This document shows positions 32,129 through 44,536 of a stretch of 64,000 bases of DNA, in pieces. The stretch is from Patellaria atrata CBS 101060 (lineage: Eukaryota > Ascomycota > Dothideomycetes > Patellariales > Patellariaceae), in NCBI GenBank assembly GCA_010093705.1, contig MU006109.1:1-64000 (forward strand), given 5' to 3'. Under the pieces are notes generated by a model that ran no database searches, was not told the DNA's origin, and saw only the letters and a program-made list of their open reading frames with translations. Every line of letters starts with the position of its first letter. Within the stretch, counting starts at the first letter, position 1. A program made the position numbers and the translations under genes.

Positions 32129-32576
32129 ATGTTCGAACCCTACAAGAAGCTTTTGGCCGAAAATCGAGGCAAAGGTATAGTCTTTTGTCAGTAAAGGAAT
32201 TTCAGGACTGATTACAATCAACAGAAATCGACGACTTGTTCAAACGCGATGCTGCCATAGACCAGGACTACAAAAGGCTCCTCGAAATGCGCGAGGCAGT
32301 CGCCCGAGCGGAAGAGAAGCTCGAAGCAATCAAACAACAACCTCGTCAACTTGCTATTGAAAAACGGATAGGGAAGATCCGAGAGATGTACACAAAGGTC
32401 AAGAACGAGTCTGAAGACATGTCAGAGCTGAATGTGAAAAGATATGGGTGAGTCAGATTTATATCCATCTATCATCAAACTTCCTCATAGAATACTGATC
32501 CTTTTTCAGGCGGAAAATAAGCCCAGGTCGAATGAAGCTAGCGCTGCCTTCTAGGAAAGGTTCATACAATAAATAA
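32129..32576 (+). CDS. Hypothetical small coiled-coil protein
   Basis: Three exons, 32129-32174, 32225-32447 and 32510-32576, with introns of 50 and 62 bp and good GT..AG ends, keep frame and give 111 aa. The middle is a strongly charged helix (REAVARAEEKLEAIKQQ). The C-terminus is basic. No family is recognised. It lies head-to-head with another coiled-coil locus at 30682-31254, and the two may be remnants of one accessory gene family. Support is only splicing consistency and amino-acid character. Confidence 0.4.
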
Positions 32577-33806
32577 TTGTGAACTTCAAAGAGCGCCTTG
32601 TACGCTTCGAAGAGATCTTCGCCAGCGTTCCCCAGCTGAAGAACCGTCTTCACCTTGAAAGATAAAGTGAGCAGAAGACGCACAGCCCCAATGTCGGTCC
32701 TACTGGCTCTGAAGAGCGTATAGGGGGACAGCTGGGCGTCTGATACTGACGGCTACGAATGGATCGAGTTCGGAGATGATGGCCACTAAAGGGTCAATAT
32801 TCTTTTATAGTTCTTCTAACTATTATGATAAACCTGTCTACGCAATACAGACGTTGACTGTAAAACTGGTATAATAATGCAATGTGGTGACAAGTAACTG
32901 AAAGATCCAATCAATAGGTGAAATATGTAGATTTGGTCGGTGTTTTGATCTCACCGCCATTCAATCCATCTGACCACTTTGCTAGAAGTTAATTCTATAC
33001 ATTAAGTCCAACCATTTTACCGTGAGCCATCTAATGACTTTGCTATGACCCATTTGATGACCTTTCTGCGAGTCATACTTCTACCTATTCATGCTCAACC
33101 ATCTTCCTATTTCTGATCACTGCGCCGCGAAGTCATTTGACGCATTTGATACAAGCACACGACGTTTTAGATATTCGACTCTATTTGAGCAGCAATTGTG
33201 TTCTGTTAAAAAGCAAAGTGGAATAGAACGAAGTTATTTTAAGGTAACGGAGGTGGCTACCAAAAGTCCTCTCTCACCGCCCTGGTTTGAATAAAACCGG
33301 CAAAATATCAGCCTACACAAGAAGCGGCTCAACTACGCCAAATATCTTATTAGGCACCCGACACCCACACCCTCCATTCTCTGGGGGCTTTATATTCAAC
33401 CGGTTCTATTTGGACTAAGGCAATGAGAAAGAACTTTTCGTAGCTAAGGTTCCTCCGTATGGTGGATGACAGATCATAGGATAGTTCTACAGAAACTATC
33501 GCCAAGTGTAAGATGATAACACTACGGCAAAAGGCTGACCTTAATGCCGAGTTTAGCAGTAAGGCTACCGTAATATCTGCCACCAAGCTTCGTCGGAAAA
33601 AGACCAAAATGTTCAACTCCGCTCCGTTTTGAGCCTGTCCGGTAACTCCGGTTACCTGTATATCCCAATATAAGGACTGTTCAAGTATAAATAGTCCTAC
33701 GAGTCAGCTCTTCGATAATGATTTCAACCATCGCAAATCTCTATAGCCAGTTGTTCAAATCAGAGAGTGCTGGTTCCCTTCAACAATCTCACAATATTGA
33801 ATCGTC
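32577..33806. other. Intergenic with a short degenerate micro-repeat
   Basis: About 1.2 kb without a recognised gene. Between about 32960 and 33075 a unit resembling CCATCTAATGACTTTGCT recurs three times with changes. The right end should hold the promoter of the RidA gene. Confidence 0.4.
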
Positions 33807-34274
33807 ATGTCTCACTTACAGTACTTCGATTACGAGGGCTTTGGACAGAGAGTGAAGAAGGACACCCACTATAGTCAGGCGGTCCGAATAGGAGATAAGA
33901 TTCACTGTTCAGGTCAAGGTACGTTTATCGTAACCCTAGAATGCTATACCCCTAGATAATATACCAACCTAACCAAATCAGGTGGATGGGACAGAATCAC
34001 CGAGGAAATTCCCAGTAACTTGCAAAAGGAAATTGACCAGGCATTTGCGAATGTCGAGTTCGCGCTGAAGGAAGCCGGCGGAAAAGGGTGGGAGCAAGTC
34101 TATAAAGTACGCGGTTACTTCGCACCTATCGACATGGAAGCTGCCGGCTATGTCATAGAAAACCTCCGAAAGTACTGCCCAAACCACCAGCCACTCTTCA
34201 CTGGGATCGGCGTCCAGGGCTTGGCTTTCAACATGCGTATCGAGCTGGAAGTTGAAGCCCATCTTGGTGCTTGA
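33807..34274 (+). CDS. RidA/YjgF/YER057c/UK114 family protein
   Basis: Exons 33807-33918 and 33982-34274 (intron 33919-33981, 63 bp) give 134 aa. The N-terminal part has YSQAVRIGDKIHCSGQ, the usual start of the fold, followed by FANVEFALKEAGGKGWEQVYKVRGY and LAFNMRIELEVEAHL at the C-terminus. The family deaminates reactive enamine/imine intermediates. The conserved Arg that binds the substrate carboxylate (normally in an R-x-x-V/x-E-I/V-E-A-x-A context) has its counterpart in MRIELEVEA. Length and order are normal. Several fungal members are divergent, so enamine deaminase activity is likely but not certain. Confidence 0.8.
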
Positions 34275-35196
34275 GGAATTGCTCGAAATCAAACGAGACG
34301 TTGGAGATGAAACGGGGTCTTGACATTTTCACCCTCTCAAAAGCTTTACAACTTCCCCCTAGCTATTGTAACCTTGGTCTTTTATTCACCATTTGGAGTC
34401 TCTCACTTTCTGAGCCCTTCTAGTCCTCTAGTTACCAAATTTTCACCATATCGAAGCAACATTTTGTTATGATCCTGATCAATAGCGATCTATGGCAACC
34501 GCCTTTTTCCTTTTGATGACGGTTTAAGTAAAGAGTTATCGACCAGTCTAACAATGCTAACCCGCCTTCTACTAAGATCAACCCGACTCATACGAGTCCA
34601 TCAAAGCAAAATACTAAACATATTTATCGCAGCACCTGCATTTTGAAACAATTGTCGGTATCATTATCCATATGCATGATTTCAGTACCAAAACTAAGTA
34701 AAGAAGAATGACACCAGTAAAGAACGGCACTTCATTCAAAGTTAAAGCGTTATCTACTTCTACACTCATAAGTCCAGGAATTGATTTCGTTGAAGTCGAT
34801 TGCGGCGCATTCATGGTCGATTGAACTGTCAGTTCTAATTGTGAAGACTGAAGTGGATGGGTAAAGAATCTCATATTCGACCCTTTCTAAACTGAGTAGG
34901 TAACACAACCGACCATTTGACCCATTATCAACACTTTCGGAATGATGACGAGGCGATATTCCCAACACAATCCATATATGCTATCTTTTCCGGGGCGTTT
35001 TTGCTATATGCCCCATATGATGGGATAACGGGAGCACTTCAGACAAAAGGAAATCTCATATAGAAATTGTCCGCAACCGCATTGGCTACAACGAAGCACT
35101 TGGAAATGATTCAATCCAGAGGACTACAAGCGGATGTATAAAATTTTCCTCAAGTGGATCTACTTGTTTCTGGAGAGTACTACAGGATGATAATCT
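34275..35196. other. Intergenic, nothing recognised
   Basis: About 920 bp between the RidA gene and the broken HET gene. Short frames have no protein character. Confidence 0.35.
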
Positions 35197-37259
35197 TCAC
35201 ACAATACTGACCCTTTGAATTCTATGGCGATTCATCAGCGTTTTCAATGAGATGCTGTTGAGGCAAAGTGTGGCAGTTCCAATCCTCTCATATTCCTCTA
35301 GGTTTCTCGTAGACCTGATAATCAATCCCTGGAAAGCAGAGCTTTGGGACATGACATTAAGATATCGAATCTTATTTTCATATAGCCCCGATAGGTGTAT
35401 GTCGGGCCAGAAAGGAATGGATTCGCCCTCAATCAGTACCACCCATACGGTATGATGCTCTGTCTCGGTTCCGGAGTCCTTACGTATTACAACCGGGATA
35501 TTTTGCGATTCTATGACTAGTCTTCCAGAAGGGACTTGTCCAAATGGATTCTGGCCTCCGAAAACGCATGACGCTTCTATGACAGATGCACCCTTCGCAT
35601 CTTTCTCAAAATATGAGTAAGATGGGAAACCCGCAGTAGAGTGATCTAGTTCAGGGGAGTCCGGTCAGGAGATACCACAATCAACAGAAGACCAAGACCA
35701 CGTTGGTCTACGTGATTTGAATAACGCAAGCTCCCCAGTCTGATCGCAGCGCCAGAGGAGATCGAATGGGAGAGCATTTCTCCACAGTCCAGAGAGATAT
35801 TCGCCTTTAGTAGCATCAGCAAACAGTTTCGAAATCCCAGAAAGCGCAGGAAGCCTGTCTTCAGTGACCGTCAAGCTCTGGCGAGAATAGCTCTTGACGA
35901 TCTCCCTCCACATGAGTCTCATCGAACGCACTGAGAATGGATTGGAGAGGCAAAACTGTATAGCTGACTGCATATTGTTGAGTGAGGCTCTTATGTCGCC
36001 ACATTCACACCATGTGGATTCTTGACATTCCCATATGAGCTCTGTTCGCGTGAAATGGACAATACGTGTTGGAAGGTTTCGCTCCTGGAAGGCCCACCCA
36101 CGAGAAAGAGGTCTATATTTGGTACTGATATCATATTTCCATCTAATATCAGTCATTCCTCGGCAGAATGTCAAGTCTGGTGGTCTATACTTCTACGAGT
36201 GTAGACTCCGCACTCTTTTCCAGTGCGATCCGGCAAGGTCAGTTCATCCCTCGACTCGTCAATATCTCGTAACTTTAGAAACCATGCATGAGAATACGTT
36301 GATGATGTCGCAGCAAGGACTAAGTAAGCGTTTCCGTATATGAAACCCATTTTTGAAGATTCCCGGTCGAAGTCAGCCTGATCCTTCTGAATTATGCACA
36401 GTGCATCTATCCAGATGTATTTGATTCCAAGTTTAAGGTCACTTCAATAGCATCGAACAGCGTCTGAAGAAGTTCTTGCTTGGTAATTCCATCTTCTCTC
36501 ATTTTCAGTGTACTCATCTCTGTTGTGAAACCAGAACAATTGTCTCCCCAGCAATAACTCAGTGCTGTATAGGATACATTGTGGTCGTTCGGTGTGTGAA
36601 TGACTCGTCCTATAAATCTTTCATTTCCTTCCAGATGAATTAAGCGGGTAGGTAAGATCCGGCTACGATTGCTGTTTCCGCTTGTTGTGCTCGTAAGAGC
36701 CTGCTCGAAAAAAACATGTGCATTGCATTTCGTATGGGTACTACATATACTAGGCCAAGCCCGGAGAATAGTCTCTGCAATTTCTGAAGTCATCTCCTCC
36801 CGCAGTACTTGAGGCGAAGGAATCTCGGGGCGCTGATTTGGCCGAGCTAAAGTTGACATGGTAAGTATTCGAATCGTGACGTCAAATTCTTTGACGGGAT
36901 ATTGTTGTAATTACAACATATTCTTACTATTATCATATGACATGATGCAATTGTGAAGAAAGTGCCCACGTACAAGGATCAGTATATATCTCAATGGTCT
37001 GCGCATTGGCCCAGTTTCCTTTCACTACAAGTGTATTGTTTAATCTAATATTGAGTGCATTTTCGGAGTTCATGCACCTCCAATTTTCCAATCCAACATT
37101 GTCATGTTTGATTATTATTTCCTGGAGGAGTGAGCAGAAGGAACACCGATCTTTTGCCCGACTAAGGCTGCCCAAAGTAGTGTTCTTCTGGATGGTTTGT
37201 GGGAGTTGATTGGACAATGTTGACGGAATCTTTACCCATCCACAGTGCTTACAAGACAT
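35197..37259 (-). pseudogene. Broken HET-domain (heterokaryon incompatibility) gene
   Basis: The HET domain is clear: the core signature YTALSYCWG lies near 36560, followed by the IWIDALCIIQ block and, further on, LSRGWAFQERNLPTRIVHF. An N-terminal cysteine-containing region (SRAKDRCSFCSLLQEI) lies upstream near 37140, and one 127-bp intron (36847-36973) joins it cleanly to the domain. The reading frame is broken at about three places, so no functional product is expected. HET proteins trigger cell death after fusion of incompatible hyphae. Such genes are often multicopy and decayed in filamentous ascomycetes. Confidence 0.78.
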
Positions 37260-37479
37260 ACTGAAATGATTTGATATCCACGATTTGAAGGACGAATTCG
37301 TAGTGGAAATTGTGGTTTATATGAGTGTCCATACACTTTCGTGACCGACAGACAAGGCTGACTTCTGGTGTAGCGAGGAAGTTTTGATAGGTTCCTGGTG
37401 AACAGGCTACAAGCAAGGTTGAAGATAAGGAACGCATAATTCTCCTTTACTGACTGCGCGGGACGACCAATCAGTACAG

Positions 37480-38110
37480 CAACACGATATTTTCTTTGCG
37501 AGCGCGCCTACACTAATCTCTTTACCCACGTATGAAGCGGAAGTGGACGTATATACATTGTACCAGGGATCTAGGGCCGCTCTGGTACTGACCAACCGAT
37601 GATACTTCCGCACTTCGTTGTAGGGTGAATAGGTACAGCTATATGATAATTCTTTTGCTCGCGCGGATGGGCCGAGTCTTTTGTGTTCCTAGGCGTCGGA
37701 AACCTACGTGTATGCTTCGCGCTGAGTATCCGAAACCGTTCTTTTAACGAACAACCCACAATTTCTCGCTGCCCCACAGCGCCGTTTCACAGTGCAGTTG
37801 AGCCAAATTTTCTTTGCAGCCCGTGAAGGTTATACTCTTTACCGTCCCCAGAAGCGGAAGTATACATATATACCTTAAGTTCGGTATATGAAATACATCT
37901 CGCACCGGCCAAACAATGATCTTTTCTCACTCCGTGGTACAATGAATCGGTATAGACAGGTGAGATCCCTTTTTTACGCTTGTGAAAGGTAAACTCTACC
38001 TTGCAAGAAAGCGGAAACGTATGTGTATACTTTGACTGAGTATCTAAGACTTATAATTTAGCGCATATATGTCGGCAGCGGTCAAACAGAGAAAAGTCCT
38101 ACAGGATAGG
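37480..38110. repeat. Tandem repeat, four diverged units of about 158 bp
   Basis: A GAAGCGGAA-like landmark recurs at about 37534, 37693, 37851 and 38008, spacing 157-159 bp. A second landmark (ACCAACCGATGA-like) recurs at about 37591, 37749, 37908 and 38065 with the same phase. Within each unit the first landmark is followed by an alternating TA/CG stretch such as ACGTATATAC. The units have diverged a lot and encode nothing obvious. They lie between the HET relic and the bestrophin gene. Confidence 0.65.
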
Positions 38111-38388
38111 ATATAGATAGCGAATGCATGTTCTATGTCTAAGAACGGGGTCGTCGTCGTGAAAATAGGGTTTGATTAAGTAATGCTAAGCACGTATTGC
38201 GAGTTAGTAAGACCCTGTTAACCTTATTTTCCCTAGGCTCGACTTGAAAAAGTGCAACCTCCAGCAACAAACCCAAACTCCTGTTGCGATGTCTTCCACC
38301 TCCACATTTCTAGATACAGAGAATACCCATGACATTTCAGGATTCTACGTCACAGTCAATTTGAGAAACTGGAGGACCTATTTCCATC

Positions 38389-39426
38389 ATGCCCAATTTC
38401 AACCACCGTGAACCCACATTCCCGCTCTCCAACAGCTCGCGTCATAAACCCCGAAGGCTCCCACTCGTGCTTCGATTTGTCAAAGGCGCCGTACATGGAG
38501 TCATTGTCATTCCTGTTATCCTCCATGCTATATTCACCGCGCTGATAGTCGCTCTGGACTTCTATGTCGGTAATCTTGGTCTACCTAATAATTTCGTCCC
38601 GTCACTTTCAATTGTCGTGGGTCTCATGCTCGTATTTCGCAATGGAACGAGCTACGATCGGTTTTGGCAAGGCCGTAATCACTTTACGGCCATCATAACT
38701 TCTTCTCGAAACCTTTGTCGATCTTTCTTAACCAATTGCTCAAAACCGGGGGAAGAACCGAGTGAATCTGAACGTGCCGATACGGAGAAGATAGTGAGGA
38801 CTATGATAGCCATACTACATGCGGTCAAAAGCAACCTCCGGGCCGAGTGGACCACGTCACCTACCACATCACTCAATGGATCGTCTCTTACAGCAGATGC
38901 CTCAATCATGCAAGCAGTCGGACCAGGGTTACGGCCAGAGTTTAGTGGATTGCTTGACCCATCTATCGAAAGCTTAGAGGACCGAGGAATTGGGCTACCA
39001 TTGCAGCTAACCGTCTACGTCGAGGCGTACATCCGTCGTGCTCTACATCGGGAATGGATATCTGCTCCATACGGTGCGGGATTGACCGCCCAGCTCAACA
39101 CCTTGGTTCAGTCTTATGGTGCAATGGAGACTATCCGTACGACGCCCATACCTGTCGCTCACCTTATCCATCAGAAACAGGTTCTAGCTCTTTACACCTG
39201 TGTACTTCCATTTGCTATGGTAGATGAGCTAGGTTGGTGGAGCATTCCAATCGTTAGTCTTGTTGCATTTACGCTCTATGGCATTGAAGGGATCGGAAGT
39301 CAGTTGGAAGATCCGTTTGGGTATGATAGGAATGATATAAAGATGGACGCTATTGTGGAAGATGCGCGTACGGAAATTGGAGTCCTTCTTGATGAATGGA
39401 GAGGGGGAAGTGACCTGTTCATGTAA
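38389..39426 (+). CDS. Bestrophin/UPF0187 family anion channel protein
   Basis: A single 345-aa frame. The N-terminus has a basic stretch (HKPRRLPLVLRFVKG) followed by a hydrophobic hairpin (residues about 34-85) and the family block MLVFRNGTSYDRFWQGRNHF. A second hydrophobic pair lies at about 270-300 (YTCVLPFAMVDELGWWSIPIVSLVAFTLYGIEGIG), followed by LEDPFGYDRNDI, the conserved C-terminal signature. The length fits fungal and bacterial members, which form pentameric chloride-type channels. Subcellular membrane is unknown. The frame is intact, with no intron. Confidence 0.88.
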   Translation: MPNFNHREPTFPLSNSSRHKPRRLPLVLRFVKGAVHGVIVIPVILHAIFTALIVALDFYVGNLGLPNNFVPSLSIVVGLMLVFRNGTSYDRFWQGRNHFTAIITSSRNLCRSFLTNCSKPGEEPSESERADTEKIVRTMIAILHAVKSNLRAEWTTSPTTSLNGSSLTADASIMQAVGPGLRPEFSGLLDPSIESLEDRGIGLPLQLTVYVEAYIRRALHREWISAPYGAGLTAQLNTLVQSYGAMETIRTTPIPVAHLIHQKQVLALYTCVLPFAMVDELGWWSIPIVSLVAFTLYGIEGIGSQLEDPFGYDRNDIKMDAIVEDARTEIGVLLDEWRGGSDLFM

Positions 39427-39762
39427 AAGTCGAAATGCGTGATGGTTTTAAAAGATACCCATTTCCTTTTATCTCGGATTCCATTCCCTCAGTAAAGGAA
39501 CTTTCTTTGAATCTATCTCCTTCATTCCATTAAGATATTATGTAGTGGTGGAAATACAAGTGTATTGCTGCGTAGCAATTCCAAATAAAAGTTTCATTTA
39601 CCATATTGTCAACCTAAACGCAGACCGGGAACCTGGACTTCTACATGATAAAATTATCTACTGAAAGAGCACCCACCGGCCCTGAATGATTTTGTATCAC
39701 ATGGACGTGTCCCTCGAACGCCTTTATGGTACAGGTGACCTTTGTCAGACAAAATGATCATT
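39427..39762. other. Convergent 3' intergenic region
   Basis: A 336-bp gap between the ends of the bestrophin gene and the alpha-MPP gene. Nothing is recognised. Confidence 0.35.
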
Positions 39763-41587
39763 TCACCTCCTTCCTAATTTCCATCTGCTGATTCGCTCTT
39801 GAATCTCAGCCCAACCGAGATCTTTGGTCTCAACACCTTCCTCCTCACCCTCCTGTAATACAACTGTCGGTGCTCCAGATCCCTTACCCCGGTTCTCAAC
39901 TAAACCTCCAAAAACCTGTCTTGCAACCCGCTTCAAGTCCGCTGCCGTAACATTATCGATATCACTACACATGCGCTTGACACCAAATCTCTTGCCGTGA
40001 ACCTGTACCTGTCTACCGAGATCCTCTAACTCAACCATCCTACTCTCCAGGTTCATGAGAAGTGACGATTTGAGTTGATTTTTTGCTCGTTGAACCTCTG
40101 CACCCCTGAGTGCGTGGAGACCAGAGTCTAATGTCAAGGCCTGTAGTTCACGGCACATGACCTCTAACATTTGGCTGACACGATTCGGGGTGCAAGAGGC
40201 GGCGATACCGAACAGTCCGCTGTCCGAGTAACTATTGTTGAAGGAGACGCAAGATTCAACCCACCCATATTGGTTGAGAACGTTGGTGTAAAGGCGGCTA
40301 TACATTCCTTTACCAGGGCCACCAGCACTGAAGGAACCACCGCCACCTAGAAGAGTCTGAAGGATTGCAAGGGCATAAATGTCGGGAGAAGAAACGGGAA
40401 GTGCTTCAAATGCGAGATGAATATGGGATAGTGTACGAACGACAGGATTACGAGGAGGTGGTAGACGTGGGAGAGAGAGGAATCCACCTGTGTAGTGTGA
40501 GGAGGCGTTAAGATCAGGAGGGAAAAGGTCTATAAAATTATCGGCTGAAGTTTGAACGGATGCGTTGGTTGTAGCAGAAGTAGAGAGGTTTTTAAAAAAG
40601 GGGACCTTAGCAAAAAGTTTCGAAGGTTCTTGTAGCGGCGTTGCTGCACCCTGACCAGTTGATGATTGCTGGTTATGCGAGGGTTCGACTACGGCAGAAT
40701 TTCCACTTATGGAAGCTGAATTACCATACTGTGCAAGGACAGGACCACTATTCTTTTCCATGCTACCAAAATATTTCTTTGCAAGCTCAACGGCAGATTG
40801 ATGGTCAACTCCAGCAAAGGCAACCACCATTCTTTCAGGAGTGTAGAGAAGCTTCCGATATTGATTGACTACATTAGAGTCTATTTCGTTCAAACGTTCG
40901 GCGGGACATAGGAGTGGATTTCCCAGGGTGTTGTCTTTATATGCAGCCATGTGGACTAACTCCGGAAGGATAAGCTCGGGTTTTGACCAAATTTCTCCTA
41001 TTTCATAACTTGCAGTCTCGAGCTGCTGATGAACTTCATCTTCCGTGATAAGAGGCTCTCGAACAGTCTCAGCCAATACTGCGACAGCATCGGGAACAGA
41101 GGAGTTGAATGTTGCCGCTTGGTACATGATTGTCTCTCTTGAGGAGGCGCATTGTATGTTTCCCCCCAGCGTTTCCAAGGCTTCGAACATCTGATCTGCT
41201 GTCCTAGATGCTGTCGACTTGAAAGCTAAGCGGTCCATAATGTGGCTCACGCCTTGTAAGGTTTTGCCTTCGTATCTTGAGCCGGCATCAACATAGACTC
41301 CAACTCCGGAGAAAGGACCAGGTAGTGCCTCGGTTGCGACGCGAACGCCATTGGGTAGAGTAGTAATTTTATCTAATTCGACTGGATCCTGTAACGAAAT
41401 ATAGTCAGAAGGATGAGCGCAGCCTAGATTATGCGAGACATTAGATAGAAGGGAAACATACCTTTTCCTCGGCTCTTGCGGTTGCTAAACCTCTTTGCTG
41501 ACATGCTGTGGGTATGAGATGAGAAAGCGAGGTAGGGGAAAATCTCAACACATGCGCAATGGAACTTATACCAGATAATCGTTGCAT
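39763..41587 (-). CDS. Mitochondrial processing peptidase alpha subunit (MAS2-like)
   Basis: Exons 41587-41462 and 41388-39763 (intron 41389-41461, 73 bp) give 583 aa. The first exon encodes a basic, hydroxylated presequence suited to mitochondrial import. The M16 domain starts at TLPNGVRVA, and the zinc-binding HxxEH of the beta subunit is replaced by HIMDR, as expected for the non-catalytic alpha subunit. The glycine-rich substrate loop is present (GGPGKGMYSRLY). A longer low-complexity insertion lies near residues 255-310 (NSASISGNSAVVEPS). Alpha-MPP binds presequences and hands them to beta-MPP in the matrix. Confidence 0.93.
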
Positions 41588-42655
41588 ATCAGGATGATTT
41601 CCAGATAGAGATTGAAACGTAGAAGTGATGAAATATCAAAAAAGTTCGTTCGGGGGTCGCGCACTTTGCCGCAATCGACTTGTCGGGAAGTTTGCACTGT
41701 TTGGTTCTGATGCATCGTTTGATTTTGATCCTTGCCGTTTTAGCCACTTTAGTCCTTGCAAAGTAGAAATGAGGTAAGGTAAGCAGCACGTAAACAAAAG
41801 TAACGGTTGTAAGTTAAGGTACCTATACTTTGATAACCTATTAGGTCGCTGTGAACTGAAATACTACGGCACGTACGGATATCCGTCCATAAGGTATCCG
41901 TCATAAGTACGGAGTACCTTAACAGGATTCCAGTTACATCAATGGATCACAGAAGACTCTGACCTTACCGAGCAACCTTCTTTTGCCACGCAAAATAAAA
42001 AGCTAGGCAAGGCTAGAGGGTACTGTGCCGTACCATACCATGATAATGACAAGTTTATACTGTACAGGATCATTCCGCTATAACTCAGTATATCGATGTA
42101 ATTGAGGTCTTGGGGAGAGAACTTCATCCATAGCGGATGCATCTTGCTCTTCCGTTGTGCGATATACGGTACCTATCGCACCTGACTAAGCACTCAGTTA
42201 GGTATATATGCTGTCCTCCTTCAGTCTCCTCTGGATCAGACACTTCAATCTACATTTTTTCTTCACTTTACATGCCATTACCACCTTACAGTACCACTGA
42301 ACCGTTTGCAATCTATGGATATCTTGCGGTACGAATATATATCACTTAACCTACCGTAACTTAAGGTTGTGTTGTATCTTAGTAAGGTTTCCGTTATAAG
42401 TTAGCAACTATAAAATACAAAGTAAAGTAAAGTAAGGACTATCTACTCCGTACCACGGCTTATCCCTCATGTTCCCCCTCTCTCTGCCGACAACACCTCC
42501 TACAATGCATTCCTAATACCAACTGTACTGTACTCTAGCTTGATTCATAGAAGCTCCGTAAGGGAACATCTCTCGTATACCGGTGAACGTTCTGTGGTGA
42601 AGGAACTGTAGTTACAAATCCACGTTGTGAGGTGCGAGGAGCGAGGGTGCGCAGC
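41588..42655. other. Divergent intergenic region, alpha-MPP / FHA-RING ligase
   Basis: About 1 kb between two genes that diverge. It contains many short GGTA/TACC-rich palindromic bits and an AAAGTAAAGTAAAG micro-repeat near 42420. No gene is seen; it should hold both promoters. Confidence 0.4.
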
Positions 42656-44536
42656 ATGTTCACAACACCTACTACCCCTTCAGCCCCCACACTGTCCACC
42701 ACCACTTCTCCCGCTTCGCCGACTTCTCCACGTTCAGGCGGATTTCGTTCTCTGAGCTCCCTCAGAAGCTATACTCACAGTAGACTTCTCACTCATTCGC
42801 ATTCGAGGGAGAACCATTCATTCACCTCTCGGCCACCCCCGAATACCACCAACACCCCTCTACCTACTCCCGAGGCGCATGTGAGCACTTCCTCCACACC
42901 TGTTTTACAATCCGCCGCGGCCAGTCAGTTAGTTGATACAACACAGAGCGAAGCTCGCTATATCACAACTAACGACTGTACTGCACACGAATCCCTCCGT
43001 TTGTGTCCCAGTCCTTCTTCGGGATAAAACGCTTTATCGCTAACATAACCTCCTTGCGCAACAGATCAGGTATCTCCTGAATCAACACTTACATATACCA
43101 TGACGAGAAGTCGAGCCCAAACTACAGGTACACAGCCGAATGGACAACCGAATGGGCAATCATCTCAAGGTGGCGAAAACTCGCTCGCAGCGCATTTACC
43201 CTCCATACGATTCACGCCACATCAAGATTCAAGAACATCGCGACCTTCCCTAGTCTTCCCCCCTATATCCCGCATTCTTCCTCATTCAAGCTCTGTAATC
43301 CGGGTAGGGCGCTACTCAGAAAGAGATAACACTCCAGATGTCGCTCCCAACCAACCGTCCGATGCCGCAGTAGGTTTTAAGTCCAAAGTTGTTAGCAGAA
43401 GGCACTGCGAGTTCTGGTGGTCCGATAATCAATGGTGGATCAAGGATGTCAAGAGCTCGTCTGGTACTTTCTTGAACCATATACGATTGAGCCAACCGGG
43501 TCAAGAGTCCAAACCGTACGCTTTGAAAGATGGTGACGTGGTACAGCTCGGCATTGACTTTAAAGGTGGTGAAGAAATGATCTTTCGATGTGTTAAGATT
43601 AGGATCGAGTGTAATAGGGGCTGGCAGAATCAGGTGAACACCTTCAAGTAAGCCATCATGCCAACCGCTATGTTTGTTAAAATACTGATCTCACACGGCA
43701 ATAGCACCGAGGCTTATAAACGTTTACTTGGAAAAGCAAAGAAGGGGAATGATACAGATTGCGCAATATGCTTGATGGCCATAGCCGTAAGCTTCCTCCG
43801 CTCCTCCGAGCTTTTATTCGGCGTTAGTTGACTCAAACTCTAGCCTTGCCAAGCACTCTTTGTAGCTCCTTGTTCTCACGTTTGGCACTACAAATGCATT
43901 CGTCGCATTCTTAATGGTTCCACCTGGCCTAATTTTCTTTGCCCCAACTGTCGCGCGGTTGCCTACCTTGAAGCAGATATTGATGATCCTAGCGATTTCG
44001 AGATTCCCAAAGATGAGGAGGACGTCGAAGTAACCGCCGCTGCTCCTAACCCAGAGGTAGAAGAACCGAATCGTCGTCAACCGCATAATGCGGCAACAGT
44101 TAACCTTGGTGGAAGCAACGGTCAGACTGATGATGGATATATCAATCATGCAGATCTTGCCGCAGCCATGAATGGAATATCTGTACATGAATCAGGGCCA
44201 GGCTTTCTCACTCCCCCCTCTGATCAACATCATTCCAATGAAACGTCAGCAGATGAGCTGCCCCCAATCTCTTCAAGAGCAACCGTTCAACCACTAGCGA
44301 TATCGGGTGTTTCTCCAAGACCTTCAAGTCGTTCCACGTCCAACATTGTGCTAGGCTCATCAAATAGTCCAAGGAGAAACCTAAGTCCCGAAATCGCTTC
44401 ATCGGACTGTCCAATGACACCCAGAAACAATGCGGGTCCCTTCATCCTAGATGGAAGCGCTGGACGAGGCCGATCTGCTGAAGGTTTAAGAGACAGTGCG
44501 AATGATACTACAGAAGGAGCTCACAGGTCGATGTAG
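42656..44536 (+). CDS. FHA-RING E3 ubiquitin ligase (Dma1/CHFR-like)
   Basis: Exons 42656-42998, 43065-43647, 43705-43786 and 43844-44536 keep frame and give 566 aa. The N-terminal ~115 residues are Ser/Thr/Pro-rich. The FHA domain has IRVGRYSERD, SRRHCEF and the SSSGTFLNH block. The RING finger spans CAIC, PCSHVWHYKC and CPNC. The C-terminal half is disordered and Ser-rich. This arrangement matches fission-yeast Dma1 and budding-yeast Dma1/2, which delay mitotic exit and septation when the spindle is faulty. The first intron donor (GTTTGT) is less usual, so the exon 1/2 junction is the weakest. The SIN component Cdc14 is also in this window, but far off. Confidence 0.88.

Noticed and set aside
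37480-38110. CRISPR array
   Set aside because: The units are about 158 bp with no short identical repeat and spacer structure, and the genome is eukaryotic.
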